Assembly: GCA_027625915.1 (NCBI GenBank)
Contig: JANTQA010000016.1
Location: forward strand, 3,601,001-3,665,000
Length of the DNA: 64,000 nt
Origin: Anaeramoeba flamelloides
Taxonomy: Eukaryota > Metamonada > Anaeramoebidae
Direction: 5' to 3'
Shown here piece by piece: positions 12,612 to 26,200 of the stretch. A program made the translations under genes and the position numbers. The stretch's first letter is position 1. Each line of letters begins with the position of its first letter. The notes below the pieces were generated by a model, which saw nothing but the letters and a program-made list of their open reading frames with translations, was not told where the DNA came from and ran no database searches.

Positions 12612-15600
12612 ATGAGTAATTTTTCAAAAAAGTTATCAAGAAGAAAAAAATTATTTAAAAATAAATTAGATCGATCGGATTCTCTGAACAGAAGAAGGAA
12701 AAACACGCTAACGTACTCTTGTGAAAGAAGATACAACATCCTTTTTCAGAAAAGAAAAATTGATGTTTGAATACTTTTTTTGATTTTAATCTTTTCTTTT
12801 TCTTTTTCTTTTTCTTTTTTGATTTTTTTTAATTTTTTTCTTTTAAAAAAATTGAATCGTTTTTATTAACAAAACAACAAACAAACTTAATTAATTTCTT
12901 TCACTATTTTTCTTCACGGAAACAGTTTTATGAAATCAAGTCACTTCTTGATTTGATAAAAAACTCTGATCAGGTCGAAAGAGAAATGGCATTGATCAGC
13001 TTAAAAGAAATAGTTTCAAGTAAAAACCCAATGTTTAGGGAATTAATATCCTACCACACACCAAGAATACTAGTCGATATTTTAAAAAATGACGAAGAAA
13101 CAGAAACTATAAGAGTACGTTGATCACAATTTTATTACTAAAAGAGGTTTCAGATTTTTAATTCTAATTTTTTTTTTTTTTCCAAAAAACTTTTTTTTTT
13201 GATTTTTTTTATTTATTTCACCTTAAAAGATTGAAGCTTTATGGGTTGTTGTTAACTTTGCTTGTAGCACAAAAAGAGAAACAACCGCTTTATTTGAAGC
13301 AGGTGTATTTGAACCTTTGGTTCAATTTCTCAGCTGTGAAAATTCAACCTATTTACAAATGGTAAAACCTTTTTTTTTTTTTTTTTTCATTCTTTTTTTT
13401 TGGTTCTATGGATGAAACAATTGATTAAAAAAAAGTCTTTCAAAAACGAAATTTTATCAACAGTGTTTTAAGGCTTGTCAAAAAAGAGTCTCCCAAAATA
13501 AAACAGGATATTTTCCTCGACTAATTTTCGAAAACAAATCCTTTTCAAATTGGATTAAATTTTTAAAAAAATAGTTCTCTCATTGATCTGGTTTTTTGAA
13601 AAGAGTTTGTTTGTTTCAGAGACTTTAATTAACATGAATTTTTAGAAACCTATCTTAATTTTGGATAAAAAAAAAAAAAAATCAAATAAAATAATATTTT
13701 ATGAACACAAATACAGCAGTCAAAAAGACTAGAGTTCAGTGCCGAATTTTATTGAGTCAATTTTAACTCCACCCAAATTCTTTTTCTCTAAATGTAGTTT
13801 TTAGAACGAATCGTCCAGCAAAAATATTGACAAATTGAAAAAAATTGTAAAATCGATTTTTAGGGATCACCATTATGGAAAAAAAGTGAAACACGATTTT
13901 TAATTTGAAACCTTAATAGAACCACAGAAACCTGAAAATTCAAAAGTAAGATCAATTAATAAAAAAATAAATACAAAATAAAGTATTCAACACAATAACA
14001 GTTTTTTTAATACTATCTTTTAGTTGGGTTTTTCTTTGATTGATCTATTATTAAAAATTTGTTCAAAAAATTTGACTATTTTTGAGATCTCCAAAACCAC
14101 AACAAGAATTTCGATAAGAAAGGAGATTTAAATTGTTTTTATTGCTCCGATTGAAAATAATATAATGAATTATTATTAAAAGTTAATTGGTTTCTTGTTT
14201 TAATCGATTTTACTTTTCGTTTTCAGGTTTCTGTGATTCTATTAATGTTCCCAATGAAAAACCGTGTTGAACTTTTTTTCCCTGTTTCACTTTTTTTCCA
14301 CAACTTTCAGTGCTCTACGACAAAAGGGCAAAAATTTAAAATATTTTATTGATGACATTCTATACTTACAACTTTTGTAGATACCAAGTGTCAAAAAATT
14401 CTGATCAACTAAGAAATCCAGATAAGAAAAATTTTTTTTTTAAGGAAATCAGATCATCTTTATTTTTTCTATTTTTTCTGAAAAAGAAAACCTTTAAATT
14501 CATAATATTTCAAATATTTTAGAAAGTTTTTATCTTGTTTATTACCATTTTCATCATTATTACACAACACCAAGTCTAATTTTTTAAAAAATATTTAAAT
14601 AAAAAAACTAAACACTGCCTTATCTGCATATCTAAAGAATTAATACACGACGATCTATTAAAAATCAAATTTCAAATTAAAAATAAAAAATAATTAACAA
14701 AATAAAAATTATTTTAAATTAATTGAAATAAACCCGCCACAAGATTTTCTTTGAGATAAAAAAAATTAAAAAAAAAATCAAGTTAAAAACTCTGTTCCAA
14801 GTATTCTACAAATTGAATTTTTCATTTAATGAACAGCAAAATCAATTGAAAATACAAAATTTAATTGTTAAAAACAAAATAATGACTTGTCTACAAAAAA
14901 AAACAAAAAAAGATCAAAAGCATTCGGAATCAAAAGATGAAGTTCTTTAAAAAAAAAAAAAACTTTTATTAATTTATATGATAATAACAATAAATGATTT
15001 AAATTATGAATAATAAAATGTATGGAATTTAGTTTAATAGTATTTTAAAATATTGGAAAATTGAAAAGTATCAATTTAGAATACTAAGCCAGTTATTTGC
15101 ATTGGTTTTTATGATTAAAAAAAAATTCTTAACAAATCCTACTCATATTGAGCTTCGAAAAAAACGATAAAGTAAATTTTTTCACCATTTGAAATTCAAA
15201 TGTCACTAATAAAGGCACCGCAACCCCATTGCAGATCAGAAACACACGACATTCAATGAATAAAAAAATCTATTTTTGGATTTATAAAAATTGTTATTTT
15301 GTTTAATGAATCCAAAGGTCGGAAGAAAGAGAGAAGGTTTGGTAAAAAAAAAACCAATTTCACAAATCATCCACTTCTTCATTTTTTTTGGATTATAAAA
15401 ACCCTTTTATAAAATTGATCCATCCATCTACCTTTAGTATGTTATTATTTATATGTAATTATTTTATTCTCAACCCCCCATCATATTATTATTTCATTAT
15501 ACTATTATTTCTAAATCTATAGACTCTTTTGTGTCTTGGCAATATAAGTAAATATCTCTTCTGTTCAACTCTTCAGCCTTCTTTTATTTTAACATTTTTT

Positions 15601-16346
15601 TTTTTTTTTTTTTTTTCGTAAATTTTTTTATTTTTACATTATTAAAGTGTGCGATTCAAAAAAATTTAGAGAATTCTTTTTACAAAAAAACTATCTAAAT
15701 CATTTAATAAATGTTTATTATCAAAAACATGAACAACTTATTTATCAAGATACAACTTGGGTATTAAACACATTGTGTTCAAAGCCTATGGACCAAAATT
15801 TTGAAACATATCAGCCATTGATTACCACGTTAATAAAACTGCTTGATGAAGATGATAAATATATTATTCGCACTTGCTGTTTAGGTTTATCAAATTTTGC
15901 AGAGAAAACAGATTTTTTTAACGAATTTTTACCTAATAAAATTATTTTTAAAATTTTTGAAATATTAATTTTCCAAAATTCGAAAATTAAGGATTTTAAA
16001 ACAGCCCAATCAATTTTAGTTTTGATTTCACAATTATTAAAAAGCATAAAAAATTTAAAAAATGAAAATTATATTCAAGATTTTTTCCAATTCTTACAAC
16101 GAAACCAAATTATTGCAAAATTAAAAAATATTTTGCTAAATACTAAAAAGCCAAAATATATTTGCCCAGATATTTTACAAATTTTAAGAAGATTTATATT
16201 GCTCAGATTTACGGAATTAATTCCGGAGATAATTTCGTCAAACATTCTTTCAATAGTTTATCGATATATGGGGAAATCAAATTCTTCTTTCATTAATAAT
16301 GATAATGAGAAAATTATGAAGAATTTTAATGGAAATAAAAAAAATG

Positions 16347-16379
<33 letters not shown>

Positions 16380-17023
16380 GTAATAATAATAATACTTCCG
16401 ATAAAACAAATAATTCAAAAACATTAACAATAAATTATGAATTAAAACACCAATTATGTTGGTTTCTTTCACGCTGCTTTTCCATTTGCGATTTAAAGCA
16501 ATGCGTCGAATTATTAAAACAAGGAACACTGAAAATAATTTGTAATGTAATCAAATTAGAAAACCAACTATCAATTCTTATACCAGCTTTAAAAGCAATA
16601 AACATTCTCATTCAATTTAATATTCCTCCAATAATAGACTATTTGGATGAAAAAAAAATTCTCACCATTATAGAAAAACTTACATATGATAATAATAATA
16701 GAATAAATCAATTAGCAAACGATATTATTAATAATGTTATGGAGCTGTATAGTGAAATGTTTGAAAATGATAAGAATACAGAAAATAATTCTCTTACTTT
16801 TAATTTTGATCTTGATCTTGATCTTGAAATTGAAAATACAAACAAAACGGAAATTGTTGTTGAAAATGACACAAAACTTGATCCTGTGTTTAAAATAATT
16901 AATCATAATATTAACAAAAATACCAATTTAAACCAAAAAAACATTCAAATACAAAGCTTTCATCAATCAAAAAATCAACAATTAAAATCATTCAATGAAA
17001 AGCTTGGTGTTTATCATTTTTAA
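12612..17023 (+). CDS. Divergent importin-alpha (karyopherin alpha), five exons
   Basis: Adaptor that binds nuclear localisation signals and hands cargo to importin-beta. Exons are 12612-12764, 12926-13114, 13230-13361, 15523-15547 (a 25-base microexon) and 15648-17023, joining in frame to 624 residues; the family is usually about 520-550. Residues 8-50 form a basic importin-beta-binding region (SRRKKLFKNK, NRRRKN, FQKRK). Armadillo repeats follow. The Trp119/Asn123 pair of the NLS groove is kept; in the next repeat Asn165 is kept but Leu161 stands where Trp is usual; Trp204 and Trp438 mark later repeats. An Asn-rich insert (about 397-413) interrupts the repeats, and the tail after about 550 is acidic and Asn-rich. 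The start is the ATG just before the basic region; an in-frame ATG at 12558 would add 18 residues. AATAAA lies 14 bases after the stop. It is probably a divergent paralogue. Confidence 0.85.
13362..15522 (+). other. Long intron 3 of the importin-alpha gene, with a foldback insertion
   Basis: This 2161-base intron starts with GTAAAA and ends ATAG before the microexon. It holds an inverted-repeat element at about 13870-14303. The rest is AT-rich with homopolymers and no other exon-like stretch. Confidence 0.75.
13870..14303. mobile_element. Inverted-repeat element inside an importin-alpha intron
   Basis: The left arm (about 13876-13960) has ggaaaaaaagtgaaac, then ttaatagaaccacagaaacc and tgaaaa. 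The right arm (about 14208-14301) is the complement in the same order, with atagaatcacagaaacctga. The roughly 250-base centre is AT-rich without an ORF. Only one copy was seen, so the exact ends are uncertain. Confidence 0.65.
15523..15547 (+). other. 25-base microexon of importin-alpha
   Basis: It is bounded by ATAG and GTAAAT, and encodes TLLCLGNI plus the first base of the next codon. It supplies the helix-3 Asn motif (LGN) of an armadillo repeat that is missing between exon 3 and the last exon, and has exactly the phase (0 in, 1 out) needed to join them. Without it the reading frame would break. Confidence 0.8.
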
Positions 17024-20000
17024 AAATTTGTATTCAAATAAATATTTTCAATATAATTATTTCGCTTTTTCACTTTTTGCTTTTTATATTTTGTTTTCAT
17101 TATTAATACTGCTAAATTCATATTAAAAAAAATATTGTAATTTTATCTCAAAACGAAAATAGAAAGAGCCAATTTAATCACATCATTAACGTTTCGGTTA
17201 ATTTAGTCAAGATCTTTGCATTTTTTTTTCCTTAAAATTATTGTAACGAACTCTTTTGAATTTGAAATTAAAATTTTTCATTTTCTAAATTAGAAAATAA
17301 CAGTTGCCACAAGTACTTTTAAAAATATTTTTTTTTTTTTTTATTGAGCAAGAAGTGAAAATTAAACCCTAGATGTACTTATATTAACTTTTCGGATTTT
17401 AAGTGTAAAATTATAGATTTTACAATTATTAATTAATGAAAATTATTTCAAACTCTTAGTTTAAAATTATTTCACTAAGATTTAATTCTTTTAATTTATT
17501 TAAAAATTCAATCTATCATTTTCATCGGAAGTTCATACCCATAAAAAGTGCACTATATTTTCTAAATTCTTTTTTAAAACAAAAGGGCACACCTCTCAAA
17601 TCATCAATATTATTGAATTTGATTGTTAATAAGATAATTACTTATCGGTGATTTTCATTTTAATTATTCATTTTTTCATTTTTGTTTTTTTTTATTTCCT
17701 GATATTGAACAGTGGGAATATGCAAAAAACAAGACAAGTATAAACTAATTTGGAAACCAACTGCCAGTATATAAATGGAAACAGTTAGTTTGATTTCGTG
17801 TTAGCTAGATATAGGAATTAAGAAAGGCCATTATTGGTATGATGCATGGAAGAAAGAAAAAAGAAAACAAATTAAAAAATAAAAAATTCCAACAAAATAC
17901 CCAGATGAATTGTGACTTTATATTGAACACGAGACTTTTGTAAACATAAATTTAACGTGTAAAGAGTTATCAATAAAAGGTAAAGAATTTTTTCACAATT
18001 CAACCTGTTCAACAGTTTTTATAGATTTTATAATTTTTTTCTTTACTATTTACAAAATAAGATTTCTGCATTTCAAATAAACGGTGACATCAATTTTTAA
18101 AATTTTTAATTGTAATTTTTATTGTTTTGTTTTTAATGGGTTTTAAATATTCAGTTGAGTTTTTTTTTTTTTTTTTTTTTTTAATTTTAAAGAATTTCTT
18201 CGATTGTAGAATGATACTACAATTAATTTTTTCAATTATGAATAATTCTTGAAAATTTTCTATTACCCTTTTATTTGAAAAATAGTTTATATTCAAATGT
18301 TTTAATATCATAATATTTTAAAAAAAAAACTCTAGGAAAAAGTTCTTCATTGAAAAAATGTGATTATTGTACGTAATATTAAGAAAACAAAAATTATTTC
18401 ATAGGATATTGTGAAATATATAAATTTACCCAAAATATCAAATGGAAAAAAATTATCAAAAATTTCGGAGAAGACGTTATATGAAATAAGTTATCCATAG
18501 AAAAAAATATACTGAAAACCTTTTATATTATTAACCACTCTCATTAAATTTCTTGGTCGTTTTGAGAATTTTTTATCAAAGCATTAATATTAAGAAAAAA
18601 AATAAGGTAATAATTAATAATTGAAAATCAAAAAAACTTAAAATAATAAAAAAAAATATAAATTATGTTATGTGGTAAACACACTCTAGAGGCCATATAT
18701 AGCTTTTTTCAATTCAAAAATAATTGACCAAAACCAACAATTTCACTACATCTCTTCAAATTAAAAAAAATCCAAACAAAAAGTGGAATACCAATTATTC
18801 TTCTCATTTTTTGAAATTGTTTTTTATTATTAATAATCTTTCCCTTGGTTGTTTTACAATCCTGAGAATTCTGGAAAAATATAGTAAAATACCTTTGAGA
18901 GCAATAAAGCACCTTCAAGCGTCTATAAGTGCCTAACTTTTACATAATTTAAACTAAGTGTTTAAAATCATAGATTTTTCTTTATTCTTTCTCTTTTTGG
19001 AAAAGATAAAAATTATTACCAAGTTTTCAATTTCAATTTTTGTTTTTTAGACAATCCTATGATTATTAATTAAAACTAAAAAAAAAAAAAACATAGAAAA
19101 AGTAAAATTAATTGTTACTAGTAAATTTGACAATATAAATGATATCTATCTTCTTTTATTCAAAAAATTCCCCTCGTATATCTACTCCTCTTTTTTCATT
19201 TTAATCTTTTTATTTTCATAAAGAATTTATGGATAATATTAAAAATTCAACTCAATTTAATAAATAACTTTTCTGAAAGTAATTATATATGTATTTTGCG
19301 AATTCCTTTTCAAGTTTGTGTTTATAGGATATGGAAATCAAGTATTATTCATATTGTAAGACTAGTGAAGATTATTTTCATGTCTAACAACATTTAGTTT
19401 ACTTAAAAGACTTTTTAGTCAATTAATTTATTTCAAATTGAATATTTCTTTATTTTTAAAAAAAATATAATTTGGAAAAAACTTTTTTCACAACCCAAAA
19501 CTGAAATTTTCATAAAAATGGTTAGAAAATCAATATTTAAATATTCCTGAATCTATTCAAATTATTTCCTACAATAATTACATAACTTCAAGTTTAACAC
19601 TTCTTAGACAATAGTTTGGATGATACTAGAACCAACGCAGTATCAAAAAAGCAAAAAAAAAAAACGATTCAATTTTCGTGATTTCTTCTTAATTTCATTA
19701 AATTTTTTGATTATTAAAGGTTTTTATTTTTTCAAATAAAAATTCTTCATTGGAGAAAAAATCTTTAGTGGATTTTAATTGTAAACATTTGTAAAAATTG
19801 TATTATTTTCTGATTATTTTATCCATAATTTTCCTTCTTTTGAAAACAAAAACAAATTACAAAAATAAGATCAATTTTTAGAATTAAAATAGAATTCAAA
19901 AAATCAAGTTAAACTAAAATTTAAGAATGTTCAATTTACCCAAACTTTAGATTTTAATTGTAAACGTTAGTTAAATTGAATTTTTTAAATTTTATGAGTT

Positions 20001-20749
20001 TTGATAATTTTCCTTTTCAATTCAAACTGGATCCAAGATTTTTAAAAATATAAGTTAATTTTGTTTGGGGAAATTCAATATCATATATCTTTATTGTTCA
20101 GAGAAAAATGAGTAAAATGTAATTTGATAACTTAATTACCTTTTTGAATTAATTATGATTTACTAATTATTTTGAAATTTTATAATTTTAGGAAAGAATT
20201 TTCAATCAAACCCATAAGAATCAATAATATCTGAATTTTTGGCTTGACTTCAAAGTAAAAATCTAAAAAATTCTTTTTATTGGTTCGGGAATTGTATTAC
20301 ATGCCATTTAAAGAATAAAATCTAAATAGTCCTTTAATAAAAAGTAGATGAAAAAAAGCGAATTTCGGAAACACTTTTTCTGAAATTATCGATTCTTATT
20401 CAAAACCCTAAATTTTTACAATTGATGAGGTAATTTGTTTTAATACTACACAATAAGTTCCAATTTTTTTAGTATTCCTCAGATTTGTACTGAGAAAAAA
20501 TTACAAAAACCATATGTCTTAGTTTCTCAATTTAGTCATGATTCCTCTCAAGTAAAATAATTACTTTTAGAAAGAATCTACTTTGGGTTTGATCCATGTT
20601 CTTAAACCATTTTATTTCCAAGTGCATTAATCTCGTTTTCATCCTATTGGGAATTCTTTTGAAGTGTCTATCTGTGTGAAAAAGAATTGCGACAATTCAT
20701 TTTTTCTTATTGCTTCCAAAAGACATATTTTTTCCGTTCAAAAATCAAA
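17024..20749. other. 3.7-kb intergenic region before the Rab gene
   Basis: AT-rich spacer between two plus-strand genes. A few 60-70 codon open frames overlap on both strands near 18709-18936 but have no motif or splice context. Two short tracts near 19776 and 19953 (ttttaattgtaaac) recall the ends of repeat family 3 but are too short to call. Nothing else was recognised. Confidence 0.5.
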
Positions 20750-21854
20750 ATGGAATTACCATTCATTCAAAAAAAAATGGTCCTGTTAGGTGATTCAAGT
20801 GTTGGGAAATCATCTTTAGTTTTCAAATTCGTAAAAGATCAATTCTTTGAAAATCAAGAGCCTACAATTGGTGCGAGTTTTTTAACAAAAACAATCCGTT
20901 TCTCAACTCATGAAGTGAAGCTTCAAATATGGGTAAACCTTAAATCTTTCTTCTTATCTCACCATTTCTTCCTTTTTCCTTCATTATTTGTTTGTTTGCA
21001 AAAGGAACACACGTTCTTTCTTTCTTGTTCCACAGTCCCATCCTTAATTTTAATGCCCTTCTTCTGAAAAATTTTCTTTTTTTTTTTTTATTTTATTCTT
21101 TGTGTTCTTGTGCCTCTCTTTAAAAACAAAACAATTTAATTTAAAACCACCGTACTATAGGACACAGCTGGGCAAGAAAGATATGAAAGCCTTGCTCCAA
21201 TGTAAAGATCTTTCTATTAAGATCTCTTTTCTTTTTATTTTATTTTTTTTCGAATTTTAACCTTCCTTTATTTACATTTCCACAACACAACCATTTAAAA
21301 TAAAATAGGTACTATAGAGGAGCCTCGGGTGCATTTATTGTGTACGATATAAGTAGTCCTGTAAAATTCCAATCCGATTCATTTTCCTCTCTATTTTCCC
21401 CTTTTTAAATAGTCTCGTTCACTTTTTTGACTGTGTTGTTCTTCGAGATTACTTATTTAAATTTTTTTTTTTTTTCTCTTTCAAATAAAATATCATAATT
21501 TTTTCTGATGAATTGACCAAAAAATCTCATTAGCCCACATTCCAAAAAGCTAAATTTTGGATTAAAGAACTTCTAGCAAATGGCGAAAGTGGTGTAATCA
21601 TTTTCCTCGTTGCAAACAAGTCTGATCTTGAACACAAAGTGGATTCTGTGATGGCATCCAAGTTTTGCGAAGAAAATGGGCTTTTTTATATCGAAACAAG
21701 TGCCAAAACTGGAAACAATGTTGTGCCAGTTTTTGAAGAAATGGCAAAACAATTCGAATACACACCACAGTCAAAAGAAAATGAAGAAAAGGTTATAGAC
21801 TTGGACGACAATGCAGATGAAATTTCCGGAAGTGGAAGAAAAAAATGCTGTTAA
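20750..21854 (+). CDS. Rab5-like small GTPase, four exons
   Basis: Membrane-traffic GTPase, most similar in motif to the early-endosome Rab5/Rab21/Rab22 group. Exons are 20750-20932, 21161-21201, 21309-21360 and 21534-21854, giving 198 residues, normal for Rabs. Visible are the P-loop GDSSVGKS (14-21), switch I with Thr39 in [11 protein letters not shown], the switch II block [20 protein letters not shown] (from 61), NKSD (120-123), ETSAK (146-150) and a C-terminal KKCC for double geranylgeranylation. The Gln66 needed for GTP hydrolysis is present. The ERYxSLAPMYYRGA string is a Rab5-group hallmark. The start was chosen at MELPFIQKK because longer upstream frames add hydrophobic residues foreign to Rabs. 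Donors are GTAAAC, GTAAAG and GTAAAA. Whether it is Rab5 itself or a paralogue needs a tree. Confidence 0.95.
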
Positions 21855-23027
21855 ATACTTTGTATCTCTTCTTTTTTTAAAACAATTTTTCAAAAACCTA
21901 ACTTATTTTCAAAATTTTGAGACAATACACTTTTCATTATTTATTTTCAATTTTTTTTTTATGAAACAAGAAAAAATTAAACTATTTCAGAATTTGAGAA
22001 GCTATGTAATCTCAAGAATTTTGTCAAACTCTTAATTATAAAACAATTTGATTTTTATTTATTATATCTTGTAAAAATTCAAGAATCTTATACTTTTTAC
22101 AATAAATTAACCTTCTCACTTTTTTTTTTTTTTAATTTTTCTTCAAAGATATCAAATTTGGGATTACTGTTGAGAGAAAAATGTTGGGCACAGAAAAATG
22201 GTTGGACACCATTTTTAATTGTGAACATGAGTAAAATTTAAAATCAAATCCTATTGATAACTAGGTGACTTTTATATAAATCCAGGTTTAAAGGTGTTAT
22301 AATTTCATTAATCTGTGGTGTGTGTAGAATACTCATTTGAATGGTTGATAACTAAAGTAGATCATGCTATTTTAACAAAAATCCAAGTTGTAGTAAAGTT
22401 TACTATGAATTCTGAAAATGGTAATTTTTAAACTTGCTTTAGATTATCAGAGATAAGGTTTTGAAAAAGTAGAATTACATTAAACATTATTCTAATAAGT
22501 AGATTATTGTTATTTTCTTTAGTTATTTCACAAACAATTGAAATTAAAAAATAGTTCTATTAATGTTCAAAATTAAAATTGCTATCCAACTATTTTTCTC
22601 TTTCCAACATTTTTCTCTCAATAGTATTTTAGATTTATTATTGGTATCAACTAAACACCATTTCAAAAATTGTAACTCACCTTAAATAATAAATTGATAA
22701 AAAAAAAAAATTATCCTTTAGTATTCAAGAACAACAAATTATTAAATTTGATTGGCAATTCTCTTTTTAATCATTCTTAATATATAAAAACCGGTTATTT
22801 TAAAAAATTAAAAAAAAAAAAAACCAAAAACTAAAAAAAAGTAAGTCACAATTTTTGAAATGGGCATTACCGATTTTTTATGACTCAAGTTTCACTGAAA
22901 AAAAGTTAACAACAAGATTTTTTACAAATAATCAAATTTATTTTAAAAGACATTACAGAGTCTCAATTTTCTTAGTGATTATTTGTCTTTTCAAAGATCT
23001 TTGTTTTTTTTTCAGAAATGATCTTTC

Positions 23028-23081
<54 letters not shown>

Positions 23082-23278
23082 AAATCAAAAAAAAAAGAAA
23101 AAGAAAGAAAAAGAAAAACAAAAACAAAGATTTGAAAAAGTAGAAACTAAAATTTGCAAAATTAGAAAAAATGATTCGACATCTAAAAAATTTGAAAATA
23201 TTTTTTTATTAAGAATACTATAATAAACCCTCAAAACAACTTTATTAACATTATAAAGTGAGTCAAATTTTTTGAAAT
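21855..23278. other. Convergent spacer between the Rab and PH genes
   Basis: It contains the family 3 inverted-repeat element (22167-22624) and a run of over 30 A near 23033-23067. An open frame through the A run would give a poly-Lys product and is judged spurious. Confidence 0.55.
22167..22624. mobile_element. TA-flanked inverted-repeat element, family 3 copy 1 (458 bp)
   Basis: Terminal arms of about 65 bases match: gagagaaaaatgttgg, then agaaaaatrgttgga, then ttttaattktgaacat. TA lies outside both ends. Interior blocks (ttcattaa, tctatagaatact-like, tgagttataa-like) recur around 28306-28779 and 58640-59270. No ORF is present, so it is probably non-autonomous. Confidence 0.75.
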
Positions 23279-26200
23279 CTAGTTTATATTGTTAGCTTTA
23301 CTATTATCAGAACTCAGATCATTAGTGTAATTCAACTTTTTTTTCTCTTTGTTTTGAAATGGAATATTTAAAATTTGGGATATTTTTTTATCAAATTCTT
23401 TATCAAATTGTTTTGAATAACTGTTTTCATTATTTTGATCTTGAAAGAGAGTTGAAAAACTAGTGAGAGGTGGTTCTGCAAATAAAATGTTATCTATTTC
23501 TTTACTGATGTTTTCATATTCTGAAATTTTGTTTTTATATGTTTTTTTTTGACTTTGTAAATTTTTTAATCTATTTGATTTATTATCATCATTTTTTAGA
23601 TTATTATTATTATTATTATTATTATTGCTGTCATTGTTGATACCAATGACGTGGTGATTGTTGCTGTCATAATTTTCATTGATGGAATTATCGTTGTTTA
23701 GTTTATTATAATGCCCACCAACCCTCAAAAGTTTTTTTGGTGAATCTTTATTCTTATCATTATTGTAGAGTGGTTTTTTATTGATATACCCACCAAATTC
23801 TACGCCTTTTGTTTTTGTTTTAAGTATATTCAATAATTCATCAACATTTAATTTAGATTTAGATTTTTCATTGGGTATTGATTTTGTTAAAAATAGTGGC
23901 TTTTTTGTCATTTTATTATTTCTATTCATAATATGAATATTCTTTGTTTTTTCATCTGTTTTTCGTCTATTTCTTGTCTGCAATAATAAAGTATCAATGT
24001 TATTTAATCTTGTAAACTGGGATTTGTCTGATGTTTGGTGAGAGTTACCAAGAGTTTTTGTCTTAAAATTATTTGTTTTTTTCTGCAGAAGTAAATCAAT
24101 AGATTCTGACAAATTAAGTTTATTATTATTTTTTGTGAAAAAATCTTGATGATCAGTGATACTATTATTTTTTTTCCCCATTATTTGATTAATTTGATCC
24201 CCAATTTTGGGTTTCTTTTCTATTTGTTTAATAGTATTATTGTTTAGATTAACAGTTGTTTGTTCAGGTTTCTTTATAATTTTTGAAGATTTGCGTTCTA
24301 ACATAGACGTAATATCATCAATTGTACCGATTGGGTTATTATTTTCTTTTTTTATATTAAAATCAAAAATCTTTTCTTGATCTGTTTTTGGTGTTTTTAT
24401 TTGTTCTAATAATTCTTCGGTTGATAATTTTAAAATATTTTCTAAAATTGGTTTATCAATTTTTAAATTGATCATGGAATTTTTTTTTTTAATTGCATTT
24501 TTATTCCCTGCTTTATTAATTATATTTTTCTCTTTGGTTTTGTTTAAATGTTCCTTTTTGATCTCATTTTGATTCATATTTTTATTATAACTAATATTGT
24601 TATCCTCATTCTTATTCTCATTATAAACATCATTTTTTTCACTATTATCATAATCAATATCAGTGAATGTTTTTGTATTGTTGTTATTCTTATTATTATT
24701 GTCATTATTATTATTATCATTATTATTATTCGATTTAGATATCATATTTTCGTTTCCTTTTTCAATATTTTTAGTATTTCTTAATTCATTTATCTTTTTT
24801 ATAGTATTTTTTGAAAAGGATTCTGGTAGATTTGTAGTGTTCGTTGTATTATAAATAGAATTTTCCAAATCTTTTTTTTTTTTTTCTTCCCGTAATATTT
24901 GAAAGAACTCATCAAGATCATTATTTTTATTTTCATTTAAATGCTCGGTATAAAATAATGAGGAAAAATTATTGTCTTTATTCTCATTTTTTACTTCAAA
25001 ATCAAATTTATTTTCCTTTTCTAAATCAAATTCTTTTTCCTTTTCTTTTTCATTATTATTTTCTTTTATTTTTTCGTCTTTTTTCATGTTTACGTTGTGT
25101 TCTTTTTCTATTATATTTTTCTTTTTATTTTCATTTAAATTTTCATTTATTCTAATATTGTATTTGCTTTCAATCCCACTTTGTTCATTATGTAATACTG
25201 TAGATTTTTTGTTCTCATTCTTATTTTTTTCTTTTTCTTTATCGTTGTGTTTTTCTTCCTGGGTTTCATACAAATCAATGTTCTTTTGATTTTTTAATCT
25301 GAGTTCTGATATTACTTGACTATTTAATAAATTATGATTTTTTTTTAAATTCTTATTTCCACTTTTGTGATTATTATGTGTTTCTTTTATTATATTTTGT
25401 TTATTTCTCGAATGGTCACTTATTTCATCTTGATTTAATTTTAAATTTTGATAATTCATTTTTTGTCTCATCTTTTGATAAATTTCGTTTTTTATATCGT
25501 TGCTTATTTTTGCAAGTTTTTGTTGATTCTCGTCTTTATCGCAATCTTTTTTGTCGGGATTATTCTTCTTATTTCTAAAATTTTGGAAACATTTCATCCA
25601 ATTTTCACTAATTGTTACATTTTCAGACGAAAAATAATATGTTCTTTTTCCAAATATTAAAAGAAAGCCGAATTTTGATTCTGAAAATTTTTTACTCTTG
25701 ATTTCATTAACTAAATTCATATTTAAAGAATGAAGAAATTGTTCCTATTTAAAAGATAATAACATAAAAAATTTGTTTTTTAGTTTTTTTTTTTTTTTTT
25801 TTTATCAAATTTAGAATTAAATAGGAGAAAAGAATTGTTTTACAAATGTTTTTTTCAATAAATATGAAGATTCTTAATATATATTTTTATTCCAGGCTTT
25901 TTTTTTTTTTTTTTGGATTATTTGTTAATTTAACCCAACTTATCAAATTAAAGTGGTTTTTTTTTTTTAATTATTTTTTTTGTTATGAAATAATAAGGCA
26001 CAAAAACAGTCGTTAAATTTTCTGGATTTTATATTTAATTATTAAAAATATTGATTTTGAAAATTAAATAGGGATTTACTATTAGTTTTTTTAATGCAAA
26101 GAGATTAAATATAATCAGTTAAAATTTTTCAAAATTCTTTGTTTTTGAAAAAACTACTAATATGCTTTTTAGTGTTTACTTTTTGATTGGAAAATCATAA

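Noticed and set aside
18709-18936. Overlapping open frames of about 70 codons on both strands
   Set aside because: No motif, no splice context and ordinary spacer composition.
22855-23223. 122-codon plus-strand frame with a long poly-Lys stretch
   Set aside because: It exists because a run of over 30 A is open in every frame; no ATG start, motif or splice context supports it.
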